NCBI GenBank assembly: GCA_944324265.1
Contig: CALUVS010000009.1
Location: forward strand, 1 to 59,717
From: an uncultured Traorella sp.
GTDB taxonomy: Bacteria > Bacillota_I > Bacilli_A > Erysipelotrichales > Erysipelotrichaceae
DNA length: 59,717 nucleotides
Direction: 5' to 3'
The position numbers were made by a program, and so were the translations under genes. The notes under the pieces were generated by a model. It made no database searches and was not told the origin of the DNA. It worked only from the letters and a program-made list of their open reading frames with translations. This document shows positions 25,753-34,212 of this stretch, piece after piece; positions within the stretch are counted from its first letter, which is position 1; each line of letters opens with the position of its first letter.

Positions 25753-26646
25753 TTATGAATGGAATTGCTGCTGGAAATGATACAAAGCACCAATCAGATT
25801 GGAATCATTGTAGTATTCACAAGTATCCACCTGAGCATGAGGAATGGCAATCGGCAGCTTGGCATAAATTTCTTCCAATTTCTTCTGTACTGTTTCCAAT
25901 AAGATCGGCTGTTTGGAAATCCCTCCGCCCAACAGAATCTTATCCGGATCCAATAAACACTGCAGATTATAAATCTGAGCCGCCAATACATCGCAAAGTT
26001 CTTCTAAGCAAGCACAGGCAATCGGATCTTTCTGGTGAATCATTTCAAAGATTTTGATGCCGTTCAAAGTTTCCGGTGAAACATTTTTCTTCTGAGCAAC
26101 ATTCATGATCAAAGCAGTTGTGCTGCCATGCATGGCAAAGACATCACGGAAGCCATTCATTTTGGCATTGACACTTAAAAATGACAGTTCTCCGGCAAAA
26201 AAGTGATTGCCTTTGATGACCTTGCGATTGATGACAATGCCTCCGCCGATTCCGGTACCCAAAATCATCACAACACCATCCTTGCAGTCTTTGAGCTTTC
26301 CTTTCCATACTTCTGCTAAGGCTGCACTCTTCCCGTCATTTTCGACGGCAATGCGCACATGGATGCGCTGATGCAGCTTTTCAATAATGTTCACATTGGC
26401 ATTGTAAGTCAAGGCTCCCGGAGAATAGATCTGTCCGGTTTCACTGTCAATATTGCCTGGCATAGAAAGAGCAATACCATCGACTTGATCTTTATATTGT
26501 TCATAGACTTCACAGATGACATCCAAGAAATGTTCCAGTGAATCCATGGGTGTTGTTCTTTCATCATGTACCAGAATATTGGCTTCATCATCCATCACTG
26601 CAATCTTGATGGCACTGCCGCCCACATCCATGACTAATTTATTCAT
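25753..26646 (-). CDS. ROK family sugar kinase-like protein lacking the zinc site
   Basis: A 297-residue ROK protein with the ASKHA ATP-binding fold: phosphate-1 motif MDVGGSAIKIAVMD at the N-terminus, catalytic EVW/ENDGK region near 100, GTGIGGGIV near 130, and an adenosine motif LGGGIS near 245. The ROK zinc motif CXCGXXGC and the usual GEIGH histidine are absent (GELSF instead). This is a recurring but minority subtype, so the substrate may differ from glucose. It overlaps the HSL hydrolase gene by 8 nt, with its ribosome site (GGAGGAAAAG) inside it, so the two form an operon. Confidence 0.85.
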   Translation of the reverse strand: MNKLVMDVGGSAIKIAVMDDEANILVHDERTTPMDSLEHFLDVICEVYEQYKDQVDGIALSMPGNIDSETGQIYSPGALTYNANVNIIEKLHQRIHVRIAVENDGKSAALAEVWKGKLKDCKDGVVMILGTGIGGGIVINRKVIKGNHFFAGELSFLSVNAKMNGFRDVFAMHGSTTALIMNVAQKKNVSPETLNGIKIFEMIHQKDPIACACLEELCDVLAAQIYNLQCLLDPDKILLGGGISKQPILLETVQKKLEEIYAKLPIAIPHAQVDTCEYYNDSNLIGALYHFQQQFHS

Positions 26647-27772
26647 GCTTCTTTTCCTCCAATTTCTTGCTTTGTTCTAAGATAAAAGCAGCCATTTCTT
26701 CACAGCAGTCTTCTGTCTGCGGATAAACACCTGTATTATCAAAATAAGCATGTCCAAACCCTTTATAACAAATGGCCTTGGTTTCGACACCGGCCTTATG
26801 CAGTTTTACCCCATAACCAAATGTTTCAATCTTCAAGAAGTCATGTTCCCCGGCTGTTAAGAAAGTCGGCGGATTATTTTTTGGATCTCTTGTATATGGA
26901 TTCAAATAATCATTATTCACATCACTTGTTTTCAGAATACCTTCCATTCCCTGAGACATTCCTGCAAACATCTTCAGCATCTTTGTCAGACCGCGTTTCT
27001 GAGTGCGCGCCATTTCAAATTGATTCATGCTTGGCTCATAGTATTCATCCTTCACACCTGCCATATTCAAAGTTGGATATAAAAGCAATTGTCCTTTGAC
27101 ATGATGATTGCCTTCTTCCCAATCACGAGTTGTACAATACTGCGTTAAATTGCCGCCGGCACTATCTCCTCCGACAAAGATCTTTTCTTTATCACAGCCA
27201 TATTCTTCCGCATGCTCATAGATCCATTTCAGCACGCTATAACAATCTTCATGACCAATCGGATAAGGATTTTCCGGTGCCAAACGATATTCTACACTGA
27301 CAGCAGTAATATCACTCTTCTCAACAATTAATTTAATGCTTTCTTCCACAACCCCAAAGTGTCCGCCGAAGAAACCTCCGCCATGAATATAATACAAAAT
27401 CGGAGAATGAGGCAAAGGCGTTTCACTTTGATAAATGCGGATCGGAATTTCATAGCCATCTTTGGCCGTTACACTCATCTGTTTGATATGAATATTCTTT
27501 TCAACTACTGGTACACTCTTGACCCCATTGAACATTTCTCTTAATTGCTTCAGACTGTCTTCACTGGACATATCCATGTTCATCATACCGGAAGGCATCC
27601 AAGCCAGCGTCCGCAGCATTTTCTTGGAATCTTCATACAAACGAGGATCCATTGCTCCCTTGACATCAGAATCAGGAAGATTTTTCATGATCAGCGGCAT
27701 TCCCTTATAATCAACAACCGTTTCCCTTTCCTTCAGTTTCTTTAACAGATCCAAACTATACTTTCTAGTCAT
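26639..27772 (-). CDS. Alpha/beta hydrolase, hormone-sensitive lipase family
   Basis: A 377-residue carboxylesterase of the HSL family. The oxyanion motif HGGGFFGGH is near 150, the nucleophile motif GGDSAGGN near 222, and the acid and His fall in EHDFLK near 330 and GFGHAYF near 355. No signal peptide is visible. It probably hydrolyses acyl or acetyl esters. It sits directly upstream of the ROK gene with an 8-nt overlap, suggesting joint action on a sugar ester such as deacylation followed by phosphorylation; this is inference. AAGGAGTGATTGT precedes ATG 27772, and a near-consensus cre site lies 28 bp further up. Confidence 0.9.
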   Translation of the reverse strand: MTRKYSLDLLKKLKERETVVDYKGMPLIMKNLPDSDVKGAMDPRLYEDSKKMLRTLAWMPSGMMNMDMSSEDSLKQLREMFNGVKSVPVVEKNIHIKQMSVTAKDGYEIPIRIYQSETPLPHSPILYYIHGGGFFGGHFGVVEESIKLIVEKSDITAVSVEYRLAPENPYPIGHEDCYSVLKWIYEHAEEYGCDKEKIFVGGDSAGGNLTQYCTTRDWEEGNHHVKGQLLLYPTLNMAGVKDEYYEPSMNQFEMARTQKRGLTKMLKMFAGMSQGMEGILKTSDVNNDYLNPYTRDPKNNPPTFLTAGEHDFLKIETFGYGVKLHKAGVETKAICYKGFGHAYFDNTGVYPQTEDCCEEMAAFILEQSKKLEEKKHE

Positions 27773-27799
27773 ACAATCACTCCTTACTCATGACTATTC

Positions 27800-27813
27800 T
27801 TAAAGCGCTTACA
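27800..27813. promoter_or_regulatory. cre-like CcpA site upstream of the HSL/ROK operon
   Basis: On the minus strand TGTAAGCGCTTTAA matches the cre consensus TGWAANCGNTNWCA at all but one position (A for C near the end). It lies 28-41 bp before the hydrolase ATG. Confidence 0.6.
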
Positions 27814-27906
27814 TTGCTTGCTTAAAAGAGAGGGGCATTGCCCCTTACATCAATAATCATATCACGAACTATAGCCAAAAGTTGTCATTTATTAACCGAA
27901 AAATTG

Positions 27907-28755
27907 TCATTTATTGATTTTTCTGTATTGATATGGTGTTGTTCCATATAATTTCTTAAACCGGCTGATCAATGATTTCACATTAGAAAAGCCATGCTTC
28001 AATGCAATCTGCTGGATAGAAAGATTGGTGTTGATAATATCAGAATAAGCTTTATACAAACGATAATTCTCTAAATAAGACTTAAAGCTGACACCAAATC
28101 TTTGAGAAAATAAACGGCAGAAATATTCATTGCTCATATTGCACATAGCTGCCATCTTATTTAAATTTAATTCTTCATTATAATGTTCTTCAATATATCC
28201 CAATATTTTATGCGGATGCAATTTCTGTTTCTGAACATTCCATCCATTTTCCTGTTTTCCAATACAATAATATTTCATCAATATGCCGATGATTTCATAT
28301 AAATAGCCATGAATCACAATTTCATCATAAGGCTTGGAATCCTGACAATACTGTCTGAATGCCTCATATATTGCCAACAGCCGATCTTTTCCCTGCTGGC
28401 TGATAGAAAGATCAAAGAAAAGATCATCAATATTCGGCACAATCTTTTTGATAAATTCATAAGAAATAATGACAATCAATACACTTGGCAGTGTATTTTC
28501 TGCCGCACTGAGCTGATGCATGAATCCGCTGTTCACAAAGATAAATTCATTTTCATGAATGATCTGTCTTTGCTTTTGAACCCATAGCTCTACACTTCCC
28601 TGCATGACCAAAGAAATCTCAATGCTTCGATGCCAATGGGCCGGAATATCCTGATTCAGCTGCCAAGAAGATTCCTTCAAAGCAGAGGCATCAACATAGC
28701 GGATCATCGCCGGCATATTCTCACTTGTCGTTATTTTTTCATAACTTCCCTGCAT
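27907..28755 (-). CDS. AraC family transcriptional regulator
   Basis: A 282-residue regulator with an N-terminal cupin sensing domain (HWHRSIEISLVMQGS near 41-56) and a C-terminal double HTH of AraC type (about 185-282; NLNKMAAMCNMSNEYFCRLF and SIQQIALKHGFSNVKSLISRF). It lies 11 nt after the TetR gene on the same strand, so the two regulators are co-transcribed. The effector is unknown. The targets may be the divergent flavodoxin operon or the HSL/ROK operon downstream. Confidence 0.9.
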   Translation of the reverse strand: MQGSYEKITTSENMPAMIRYVDASALKESSWQLNQDIPAHWHRSIEISLVMQGSVELWVQKQRQIIHENEFIFVNSGFMHQLSAAENTLPSVLIVIISYEFIKKIVPNIDDLFFDLSISQQGKDRLLAIYEAFRQYCQDSKPYDEIVIHGYLYEIIGILMKYYCIGKQENGWNVQKQKLHPHKILGYIEEHYNEELNLNKMAAMCNMSNEYFCRLFSQRFGVSFKSYLENYRLYKAYSDIINTNLSIQQIALKHGFSNVKSLISRFKKLYGTTPYQYRKINK

Positions 28756-28766
28756 AGTTTCCTCAT

Positions 28767-29345
28767 TTATTTCAGCGCTTCCTGCAGACCATTCAAAATA
28801 AGCTTGCCGGTCATCTCAATGACTTCTTCCATCGGTGCTTTTTTTCCGTCAAAACACCATTGACGATAAATATTCACTGTGGTCGCATTCAAAAAAGTAG
28901 CTAAAATACGCATTTCATACATATCACAATGAGCAATGCTCTGAAAATTCAGCTGAGCTCGCTGACTGACTTTGCCGTTAATAATTTCTCGGATATAATT
29001 ATAGTCCAAATTATTATTAATTTTTTCAAACAAAGGATTGTTATGAGTAAAAACAAAATAATCTCTGACAATTCGTTTGGGATCCGTAAAATGATCATAG
29101 TCTTTGGTCATTTCATAAAAATCATCAGCGATTTCATCCAACACTTCAGCTAATAAATCATCCATTGTATTATAATGCAGATGAAAAGTTCTGCGATTGA
29201 TCATCGCTCTTTCACATAATTCCTTGATCTGGATCTTCTCATAATCTTTTTCCAGAAATAGTTCCTTAAAAGTATCCTTTAAAATCTTCTTCGTTTTCTT
29301 TACGCGCAGATCTTCTGTTTTCAAAAAATCACTTCTTTCCTTCAC
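28767..29345 (-). CDS. TetR family transcriptional regulator
   Basis: A 192-residue TetR-type repressor. The HTH is at about 15-60 (LFLEKDYEKIQIKELCERAMINRRTF, shown as two parts LFLEKDYEKIQIKE and LCERAMINRRTF), and the C-terminal part resembles the TetR_C_33 type. The listed start is GTG 29345. TTG 29324 is an alternative, with AAGGAAAG upstream. It is divergent from the flavodoxin-AKR-SDR genes, and the dyad between them is a likely operator. Confidence 0.88.
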   Translation of the reverse strand: MKERSDFLKTEDLRVKKTKKILKDTFKELFLEKDYEKIQIKELCERAMINRRTFHLHYNTMDDLLAEVLDEIADDFYEMTKDYDHFTDPKRIVRDYFVFTHNNPLFEKINNNLDYNYIREIINGKVSQRAQLNFQSIAHCDMYEMRILATFLNATTVNIYRQWCFDGKKAPMEEVIEMTGKLILNGLQEALK

Positions 29346-29384
29346 ATTTTTTTAAAATATGTGGTTTAAGTCTCATATAAAAAA

Positions 29385-29411
29385 TGATGTGGTATCACTT
29401 TATTGACATCA
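29385..29411. promoter_or_regulatory. Dyad between TetR and flavodoxin genes, candidate operator
   Basis: TGATGT (29385-29390) and ACATCA (29406-29411) form a perfect inverted repeat across 15 bp. TATAAT for the plus strand lies at 29416, so binding would block that promoter. Confidence 0.5.
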
Positions 29412-29465
29412 ATATTATAATGCACTCAGAACAAATAAGCAACGCTGCTTTAGGAGGTGACGATA

Positions 29466-29945
29466 ATGAAAAAAAGGCTTATTGTCTATTTCTCTTTGAC
29501 AGACACAACCAAGAAATTTGCCCAGGAACTATGTGAATTAGTTGATGGAGATCTTATTCCGATAGAACCTCTTCATCCCTATCCTTTGGATCAAAAAGAG
29601 ATAGAAAAGATTGCTTATATGGAAAAGAAACGGGATGATAGGCCAGCAATCAAAGATCCATTACCAAGCATTCAAGATTATGATTTTATATTTATCGGTT
29701 ATCCTATCTGGTGGTATACCTTCCTTCAGATTATCAAAACGTTTTTAGATTTTTATGATTTTCATCATAAGACAATCATTCCGTTCAATACCCATGATGG
29801 AAGCGGGGATGGAGGTACTTACAAGGAACTGCAGGATTATGTCCCTGAAGCCAAAGTGCTGATTGGATTGCCGATTCGCGCTGCAAATATGATTTATGAT
29901 CAAAAAGGGAACATCATAGAATGGTTAGATTCCCTGAAAATATAA
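29466..29945 (+). CDS. Flavodoxin family protein
   Basis: A 159-residue FMN-binding flavodoxin-like protein. The phosphate loop is SLTDTTKKFA near residues 10-19, and FIGYPIWWYT near 76-85 lies over the flavin ring. It has no membrane signal. ATG 29466 is chosen because AGGAGGTGA (29452-29460) is the ribosome site, so the apparent GTG start at 29457 lies inside it. It is the first gene of a flavodoxin, aldo/keto reductase, SDR operon, a common set for reducing quinones or reactive carbonyls. Confidence 0.88.
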   Translation: MKKRLIVYFSLTDTTKKFAQELCELVDGDLIPIEPLHPYPLDQKEIEKIAYMEKKRDDRPAIKDPLPSIQDYDFIFIGYPIWWYTFLQIIKTFLDFYDFHHKTIIPFNTHDGSGDGGTYKELQDYVPEAKVLIGLPIRAANMIYDQKGNIIEWLDSLKI

Positions 29946-29960
29946 AAGGAGGAAATACAT

Positions 29961-30806
29961 ATGAAAAAGATCACATTAAACAGTCAATATCAAATGCCCC
30001 AAATGGGATTAGGAACATTCTTATTAAGTCCAAAGGACGCTGAAGAAGCAGTAGTAAATGCTTTGGCTTGCGGCTATCGTCTGATTGATACAGCTAATGC
30101 CTACTTAAATGAAAAAGCTGTCGGCAGAGCTATTAAAAGAAGCGGACTTCCAAGAGAAGAAATCTTTGTGGAAACAAAATTATGGCCAACGGTTTATGAA
30201 CAAGATGATGCAATTGATAAGACATTGGAAAGATTAGGTGTTGAATATATTGACCTATTGCTGCTGCACCAGCCAGCCGGAAACTATCTGCATGTCTATC
30301 AAATGATGGAAAAAGCGGTCAAGGAAGGCAAAGTAAGATCTATCGGTTTATCTAACTTTGAAGGAAGCCCTCTGCAGGATATTTTGGATATCTGTGAAAT
30401 TACACCTGCTGTAATTCAGGTCGAAGCTCACCCTTATTATCCTCAGGATGAATTAAAAAAACTTATTAATAAATATGACATCAAAGTTCAGGCATGGTAT
30501 CCACTTGGACATGGTGATAAAGGATTGATTGAAGAACCTATTTTCAAAGAATTGGCTGAAAAATACGGCAAGACATCTGCACAAGTTATCTTAAGATGGC
30601 ACATTGATTCCGGCAATATTGTCATTCCGGGAAGCAAAAACAAAGATCACATCAAGGAAAATGCCGATATCTTTGATTTTGAATTAACCGAAGAAGAAAT
30701 GAAAGCCATTGCCAAGATCAATAAAAACAAACGTTATTATGAACCAAATCCTGAATTAACGGCCAGCTATGCTTCTTATGAGATTGATTTAGATGGTCAG
30801 GAATAA
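29961..30806 (+). CDS. Aldo/keto reductase
   Basis: A 281-residue NADPH-dependent TIM-barrel reductase of the AKR5-like bacterial group (2,5-diketogluconate reductase/glyoxal reductase type). The catalytic tetrad is visible: Asp and Tyr in LIDTANAY near 40-48, Lys in ETKLW near 72, and His in LLLLHQP near 105. The cofactor end is VIPGSKNKDHIKEN near 215-228. AAAGGAGGAAATACAT precedes ATG 29961, 15 nt after the flavodoxin stop. It probably reduces aldehydes or ketones. Confidence 0.93.
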   Translation: MKKITLNSQYQMPQMGLGTFLLSPKDAEEAVVNALACGYRLIDTANAYLNEKAVGRAIKRSGLPREEIFVETKLWPTVYEQDDAIDKTLERLGVEYIDLLLLHQPAGNYLHVYQMMEKAVKEGKVRSIGLSNFEGSPLQDILDICEITPAVIQVEAHPYYPQDELKKLINKYDIKVQAWYPLGHGDKGLIEEPIFKELAEKYGKTSAQVILRWHIDSGNIVIPGSKNKDHIKENADIFDFELTEEEMKAIAKINKNKRYYEPNPELTASYASYEIDLDGQE

Positions 30807-30820
30807 AGAAGGCGTGAACT

Positions 30821-31569
30821 ATGAGCAAACGATTAGAAAATAAAGTGGCTGTGGTCACCGGCGGAGGTTCCGGCATCGGAAAAGGCATCGCCAAAAATTT
30901 GCCCAAGAAGGAGCTCATGTCATCATTGTCGGAAGAAAAGAAGAAGCTTTAAAGAACACAGCTCAAAGCAGTGAATTGATCAGCTATGTAGTCGGTGATA
31001 TCACAAACAGTGAAATCGTCACCAAGATCATCGACACTGTTCAGGAAAAATTCCATGGACAATTGGATATACTGGTCAATAATGCCGGCTGGTGTCCAGT
31101 ACAGGCCATTACCGATATGACATTGGCTGACTATGACAATGTATTCAATCTCGATGTCAGAGCCGTAGTCGGTATGACCATTCAGGCTTTGCCGTTATTG
31201 ATCAAATCAAAAGGAAATATCATCAATTTGTCCAGTGTCGGAGCAGCTCATCCGGCGGCCAATCTTTCCATGTACACAGGAGCCAAGGCAGCCATTGAAA
31301 ACTTTACAAAGGTATGGGCCGTTGAATTAGCGGACAAAGGAATCCGTGTCAACGCCATTGCCCCTGGTGCTATCCGTACGAATATCTGGAACGTACCGAA
31401 TATGTCCAAAGAAGCAGCAAAAGCTCATGAGGACGGCATTGCCAGCGGTATTCCATTCCAGCGTTTCGGTACTCCAAAAGAAGTTGCCAATGTGGCCCTG
31501 TTTCTGGCCAGTGAAGAAGCCAGCTATGTCAGCGGCTCCATCTATGGTGTCACAGGAGGACAAATATAA
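30821..31569 (+). pseudogene. Short-chain dehydrogenase/reductase, frameshifted
   Basis: From ATG 30821 the frame gives MSKRLENKVAVVTGGGSGIG, a proper SDR cofactor motif, then runs out at 30952. The -1 frame picks up exactly at AQEGAHVIIVGRKEEALK and continues to 31569 with NNAGW near 88, a catalytic YTGAKAA motif, and VSGSIYGVTGGQI at the end. The break is in AAAAATTTGCC (30893-30903), where one more T would restore KNFAQEGA. This is a homopolymer indel, so it could be a sequencing error. Once repaired the protein is about 249 residues, normal for the family. Third gene of the flavodoxin operon. Confidence 0.85.
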
Positions 31570-31600
31570 ATAAAAGTGTGTCTCAGACACACTTTTATTG
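31570..31600. terminator. Bidirectional terminator
   Basis: AAAAGTGTGTCT/AGACACACTTTT, a 12-bp perfect stem with a 1-nt centre and T runs on both sides, between the SDR and the convergent NSS transporter. Confidence 0.9.
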
Positions 31601-33046
31601 TTTTCGATGTTTCCAATAAGCGTGAATCGGCATTGATAAGATCAAGGCCAATAAACACAATGGCAATAAAATATTCCATGGCTGTCCGAAATAACCGCTG
31701 TATCCTTGAATAAAGACAACAAAGACAATGATCGGCAAGATCCAGGTGACATAGAAGCGAACTCCCTTCGGAAAGCGCCATCCTTCTCCTGTATTGGCTT
31801 CGGCAATGAAATTGTCCCAGCCCCAGCCATATCGGCTTGTACAGAACATCAGATAACAAATAGAACCCAATGGCAATAAATTGCTGGAAACAATAAAATC
31901 TTCCAGATCTTGAATTGTTTTGGCCTCTCCTAACGGCTGCAGAAAACTCAATACATTAAAACCTAATGCACATGGCAAGGAAAGCAGCGGAACAAGCACT
32001 GCATTGACAGCGACTGCTTTCTGTCGGCTCAATCCCATATCCATACCAAAAGCAATGATATTTTCAAATACAGCAATGATCGTAGTCAAAGCCGCAAAGA
32101 ACATAAAGATAAAGAACAATGTTCCCCATAAAGAACCTAGTGGCATCTGATTAAAGACATTCGGCAATGTCACAAAGATCAATCCAGGTCCTTGATCAGC
32201 CGCAATGCCAAAGGCAGCACAAGCCGGGAAAATGATCAATCCGGAAATAAAGGCCACCAAAGTATCTAAAATAGTAATATTTACGGCTTCTGAGAATAAA
32301 CGTCTTTTCTTATCAATATAACTGCCGAAAATCGCAATGGCACCGATTCCTAAGCTAAGTGTGAAAAAGGATTGATTCATTGCTGCAAAGACTGCATTGC
32401 CGATTCCGGCTTCTGAAATACGCTGAAAATCAGGAATCAGATAAAACTTCAAGCCTTCAATGGCATTGGGCAGAGTCACAGCACGAATGACAAGAATTCC
32501 CATGACGGCAAATAACGCACCCATCATAAATTTGGATACTTTTTCTACCCCCTTCTGCAGACCTTTGCTGCAGACAATAAAGCCAATGGCACAGGAAACC
32601 AGCATAAAGCCTACCTGCTGAATCGGATCAGCCAACATATGATTAAATGTCTGACCGATTTGTTCGGCATTCAGTCCATTCAGCTGACCCAAGGCCATCT
32701 TGAATACATAGTTTAACATCCAGCCGCAGATAGTCGTATAAAACATCATCAGCATATAGTTTCCGATAATTGCACAATATTTGGTCCAATGCCACTTGGT
32801 TCCTTTTGGCTCTAAGGCATCAAAGGAACGAACGGCTGAAAGCTGAGAAGCACGGCCGACAGAAAGTTCCATGACCATGATCGGCAAACCAAAGATCAGC
32901 AAGAAAAATAAGTAAATCAATACAAAGGCAGCCCCTCCGTATTGACCTGTTATGAACGGGAAGCGCCATACATTTCCTAATCCAATCGCACACCCCGCTG
33001 TAATGAGCAAAAAGCCCAGACGAGAAGAAAATTTCTCACGTTTCAT
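31595..33046 (-). CDS. Neurotransmitter:sodium symporter (NSS/SNF) family transporter
   Basis: A membrane protein of 483 residues with about twelve hydrophobic segments. It is a sodium-coupled importer, in bacteria usually for amino acids such as tryptophan, tyrosine or leucine. The family signature GLGNVWRFP lies in segment 1 (near 21-29), and the segment 6-8 region with SLGIGAIAIFGSY is preserved. ATG 33046 is preferred because TAGGGGGC lies 7 nt upstream; ATG 33052 is too close. The substrate cannot be named. A 23-bp tandem repeat lies just upstream of its promoter. Confidence 0.92.
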   Translation of the reverse strand: MKREKFSSRLGFLLITAGCAIGLGNVWRFPFITGQYGGAAFVLIYLFFLLIFGLPIMVMELSVGRASQLSAVRSFDALEPKGTKWHWTKYCAIIGNYMLMMFYTTICGWMLNYVFKMALGQLNGLNAEQIGQTFNHMLADPIQQVGFMLVSCAIGFIVCSKGLQKGVEKVSKFMMGALFAVMGILVIRAVTLPNAIEGLKFYLIPDFQRISEAGIGNAVFAAMNQSFFTLSLGIGAIAIFGSYIDKKRRLFSEAVNITILDTLVAFISGLIIFPACAAFGIAADQGPGLIFVTLPNVFNQMPLGSLWGTLFFIFMFFAALTTIIAVFENIIAFGMDMGLSRQKAVAVNAVLVPLLSLPCALGFNVLSFLQPLGEAKTIQDLEDFIVSSNLLPLGSICYLMFCTSRYGWGWDNFIAEANTGEGWRFPKGVRFYVTWILPIIVFVVFIQGYSGYFGQPWNILLPLCLLALILSMPIHAYWKHRKQ

Positions 33047-33071
33047 ATTCATGCCCCCTAATTTACTGTCT

Positions 33072-33100
33072 ATTATACTCATTATTTTTTTCACTTGACA
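33072..33100 (-). promoter_or_regulatory. Putative promoter of the NSS transporter
   Basis: On the minus strand TGTCAA (33095-33100), 17 bp, TATAAT (33072-33077). The -35 is poor, suggesting help from an activator at the adjacent repeats. Confidence 0.5.
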
Positions 33101-33150
33101 CTTTTTATCTTAATGACTTACAACTTTTTATCTTAATGACTTACAACTTT
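33101..33150. repeat. 23-bp tandem direct repeat (two copies plus a partial third)
   Basis: A 23-bp unit beginning CTTTTTATCTTAATGAC occurs at 33101-33123 and 33124-33146, followed by the first four bases of a third. It abuts the -35 of the NSS promoter and lies 41-90 bp upstream of the divergent phosphoesterase gene. Confidence 0.95.
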
Positions 33151-33190
33151 GTAAGTAGCCAGAACCTGTTTTGTATGGTAAAGTAACGCT

Positions 33191-34006
33191 ATGAAAAAAT
33201 ATAAATGGATCTCATTGTTTCTGATTGCTTTATTTGCTTATTGGCTTTACGCAAATAAGAAATTAACTGAAACATTTCTTACACTGCATAGTTCAAAACT
33301 GCCGAAAAGCTTTCAGAATTTTCAGATTGCTCATATTTCCGATCTGCATAATACGGATCTTGGCCATCAGCATCAAAGCATTCTTCAATCTCTTCAAAAT
33401 CATCAGCCCGATATCATTGTTTTCAGCGGCGATACACTGGATGCCCGAAGAACAGATGTCGATACAGCCATGTCTTTGATTGAACAAGCCAGTGAAATTG
33501 CCCCTGTCTATTTGGTATTGGGCAATCATGAAGCAAGAATTGACATCAATGAGTTTCTTTCAAGAATCGATCAAAGCCCAGCTGTTTTATTAAGCAATGA
33601 AAAAATTCTTCTGCAAAGAAATCAAGAATCCATTGCTTTGATCGGAGTACTGGATCCAGCCTTTTCTAGAAAGTCAAATGAACAAGTCATGAAGGAACAG
33701 CTCTCTTCACTCAGCGATTCCTCCATGTTCCAGATTCTGATTTCACATCGTCCGGAACTCTTTGACATTTACTGCCAATACGACATCGATATAACCCTCA
33801 GCGGACATGCCCATGGCGGGCAAGTACGATTACCGCTCATCGGCGGATTATTCGCACCGAATCAAGGAATATTCCCTCAATATGACAGCGGCTTGTACCG
33901 TCAAGATCAAAGTCAATTGATTGTCAGCCGCGGCATCGGCAACAGTGCCTTTCCATTGCGTATTTTCAATGATCCGGAAATTATATATGTAACACTTCAA
34001 AAATAA
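33191..34006 (+). CDS. Membrane-anchored metallophosphoesterase, YkuE-like
   Basis: A 271-residue calcineurin-like phosphoesterase with one N-terminal membrane anchor (residues 6-22). The di-metal motifs appear in order: ISDLHN near 50, FSGDTLD near 78, LGNHEAR near 113, ISHRPE near 185 and GHAHGGQ near 205. It resembles YkuE/YaeI-type enzymes that act at the membrane, possibly on lipid-linked or UDP-sugar pyrophosphates. The ribosome site is weak. Monocistronic, with a terminator. Confidence 0.9.
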   Translation: MKKYKWISLFLIALFAYWLYANKKLTETFLTLHSSKLPKSFQNFQIAHISDLHNTDLGHQHQSILQSLQNHQPDIIVFSGDTLDARRTDVDTAMSLIEQASEIAPVYLVLGNHEARIDINEFLSRIDQSPAVLLSNEKILLQRNQESIALIGVLDPAFSRKSNEQVMKEQLSSLSDSSMFQILISHRPELFDIYCQYDIDITLSGHAHGGQVRLPLIGGLFAPNQGIFPQYDSGLYRQDQSQLIVSRGIGNSAFPLRIFNDPEIIYVTLQK

Positions 34007-34010
34007 AAAA

Positions 34011-34040
34011 AACTCTGATTACTCAGAGTTGATTTTTTTT
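34011..34040 (+). terminator. Terminator of the phosphoesterase gene
   Basis: AACTCTGA/TCAGAGTT stem, 4-nt loop, followed by GATTTTTTTT. Confidence 0.88.
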
Positions 34041-34041
34041 C

Positions 34042-34115
34042 TGGCAGGGGCAACAGGAATTGAACCCGTATCAGCGGTTTTGGAGACCGTTATACTACCT
34101 TTGTACTATGCCCCT
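34042..34115 (-). tRNA. tRNA-Trp (CCA anticodon)
   Basis: Read on the minus strand, the 7-bp acceptor stem AGGGGCA/TGCCCCT, D arm, anticodon loop CTCCAAA (anticodon CCA), T arm with GGTTCAATTCC and an encoded 3' CCA are all present, 74 nt in total. It decodes UGG. Confidence 0.95.
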
Positions 34116-34212
34116 ATTTTTTACTGCTTTAATATATTATCATAAACTGCTGGTTAAGGCAAGTCCTATATGATATAATATTGACGATTTTTTATAAAGC
34201 GAGGATATTTTC

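Noticed and set aside
30893-30903. Programmed frameshift in the SDR gene
   Set aside because: AAAAATTTGCC is not a typical slippery heptamer in phase and no stimulatory stem follows; other SDR genes do not use one.
33101-33150. Possible small CRISPR array
   Set aside because: The copies are directly adjacent with no spacers, and no cas genes are near.
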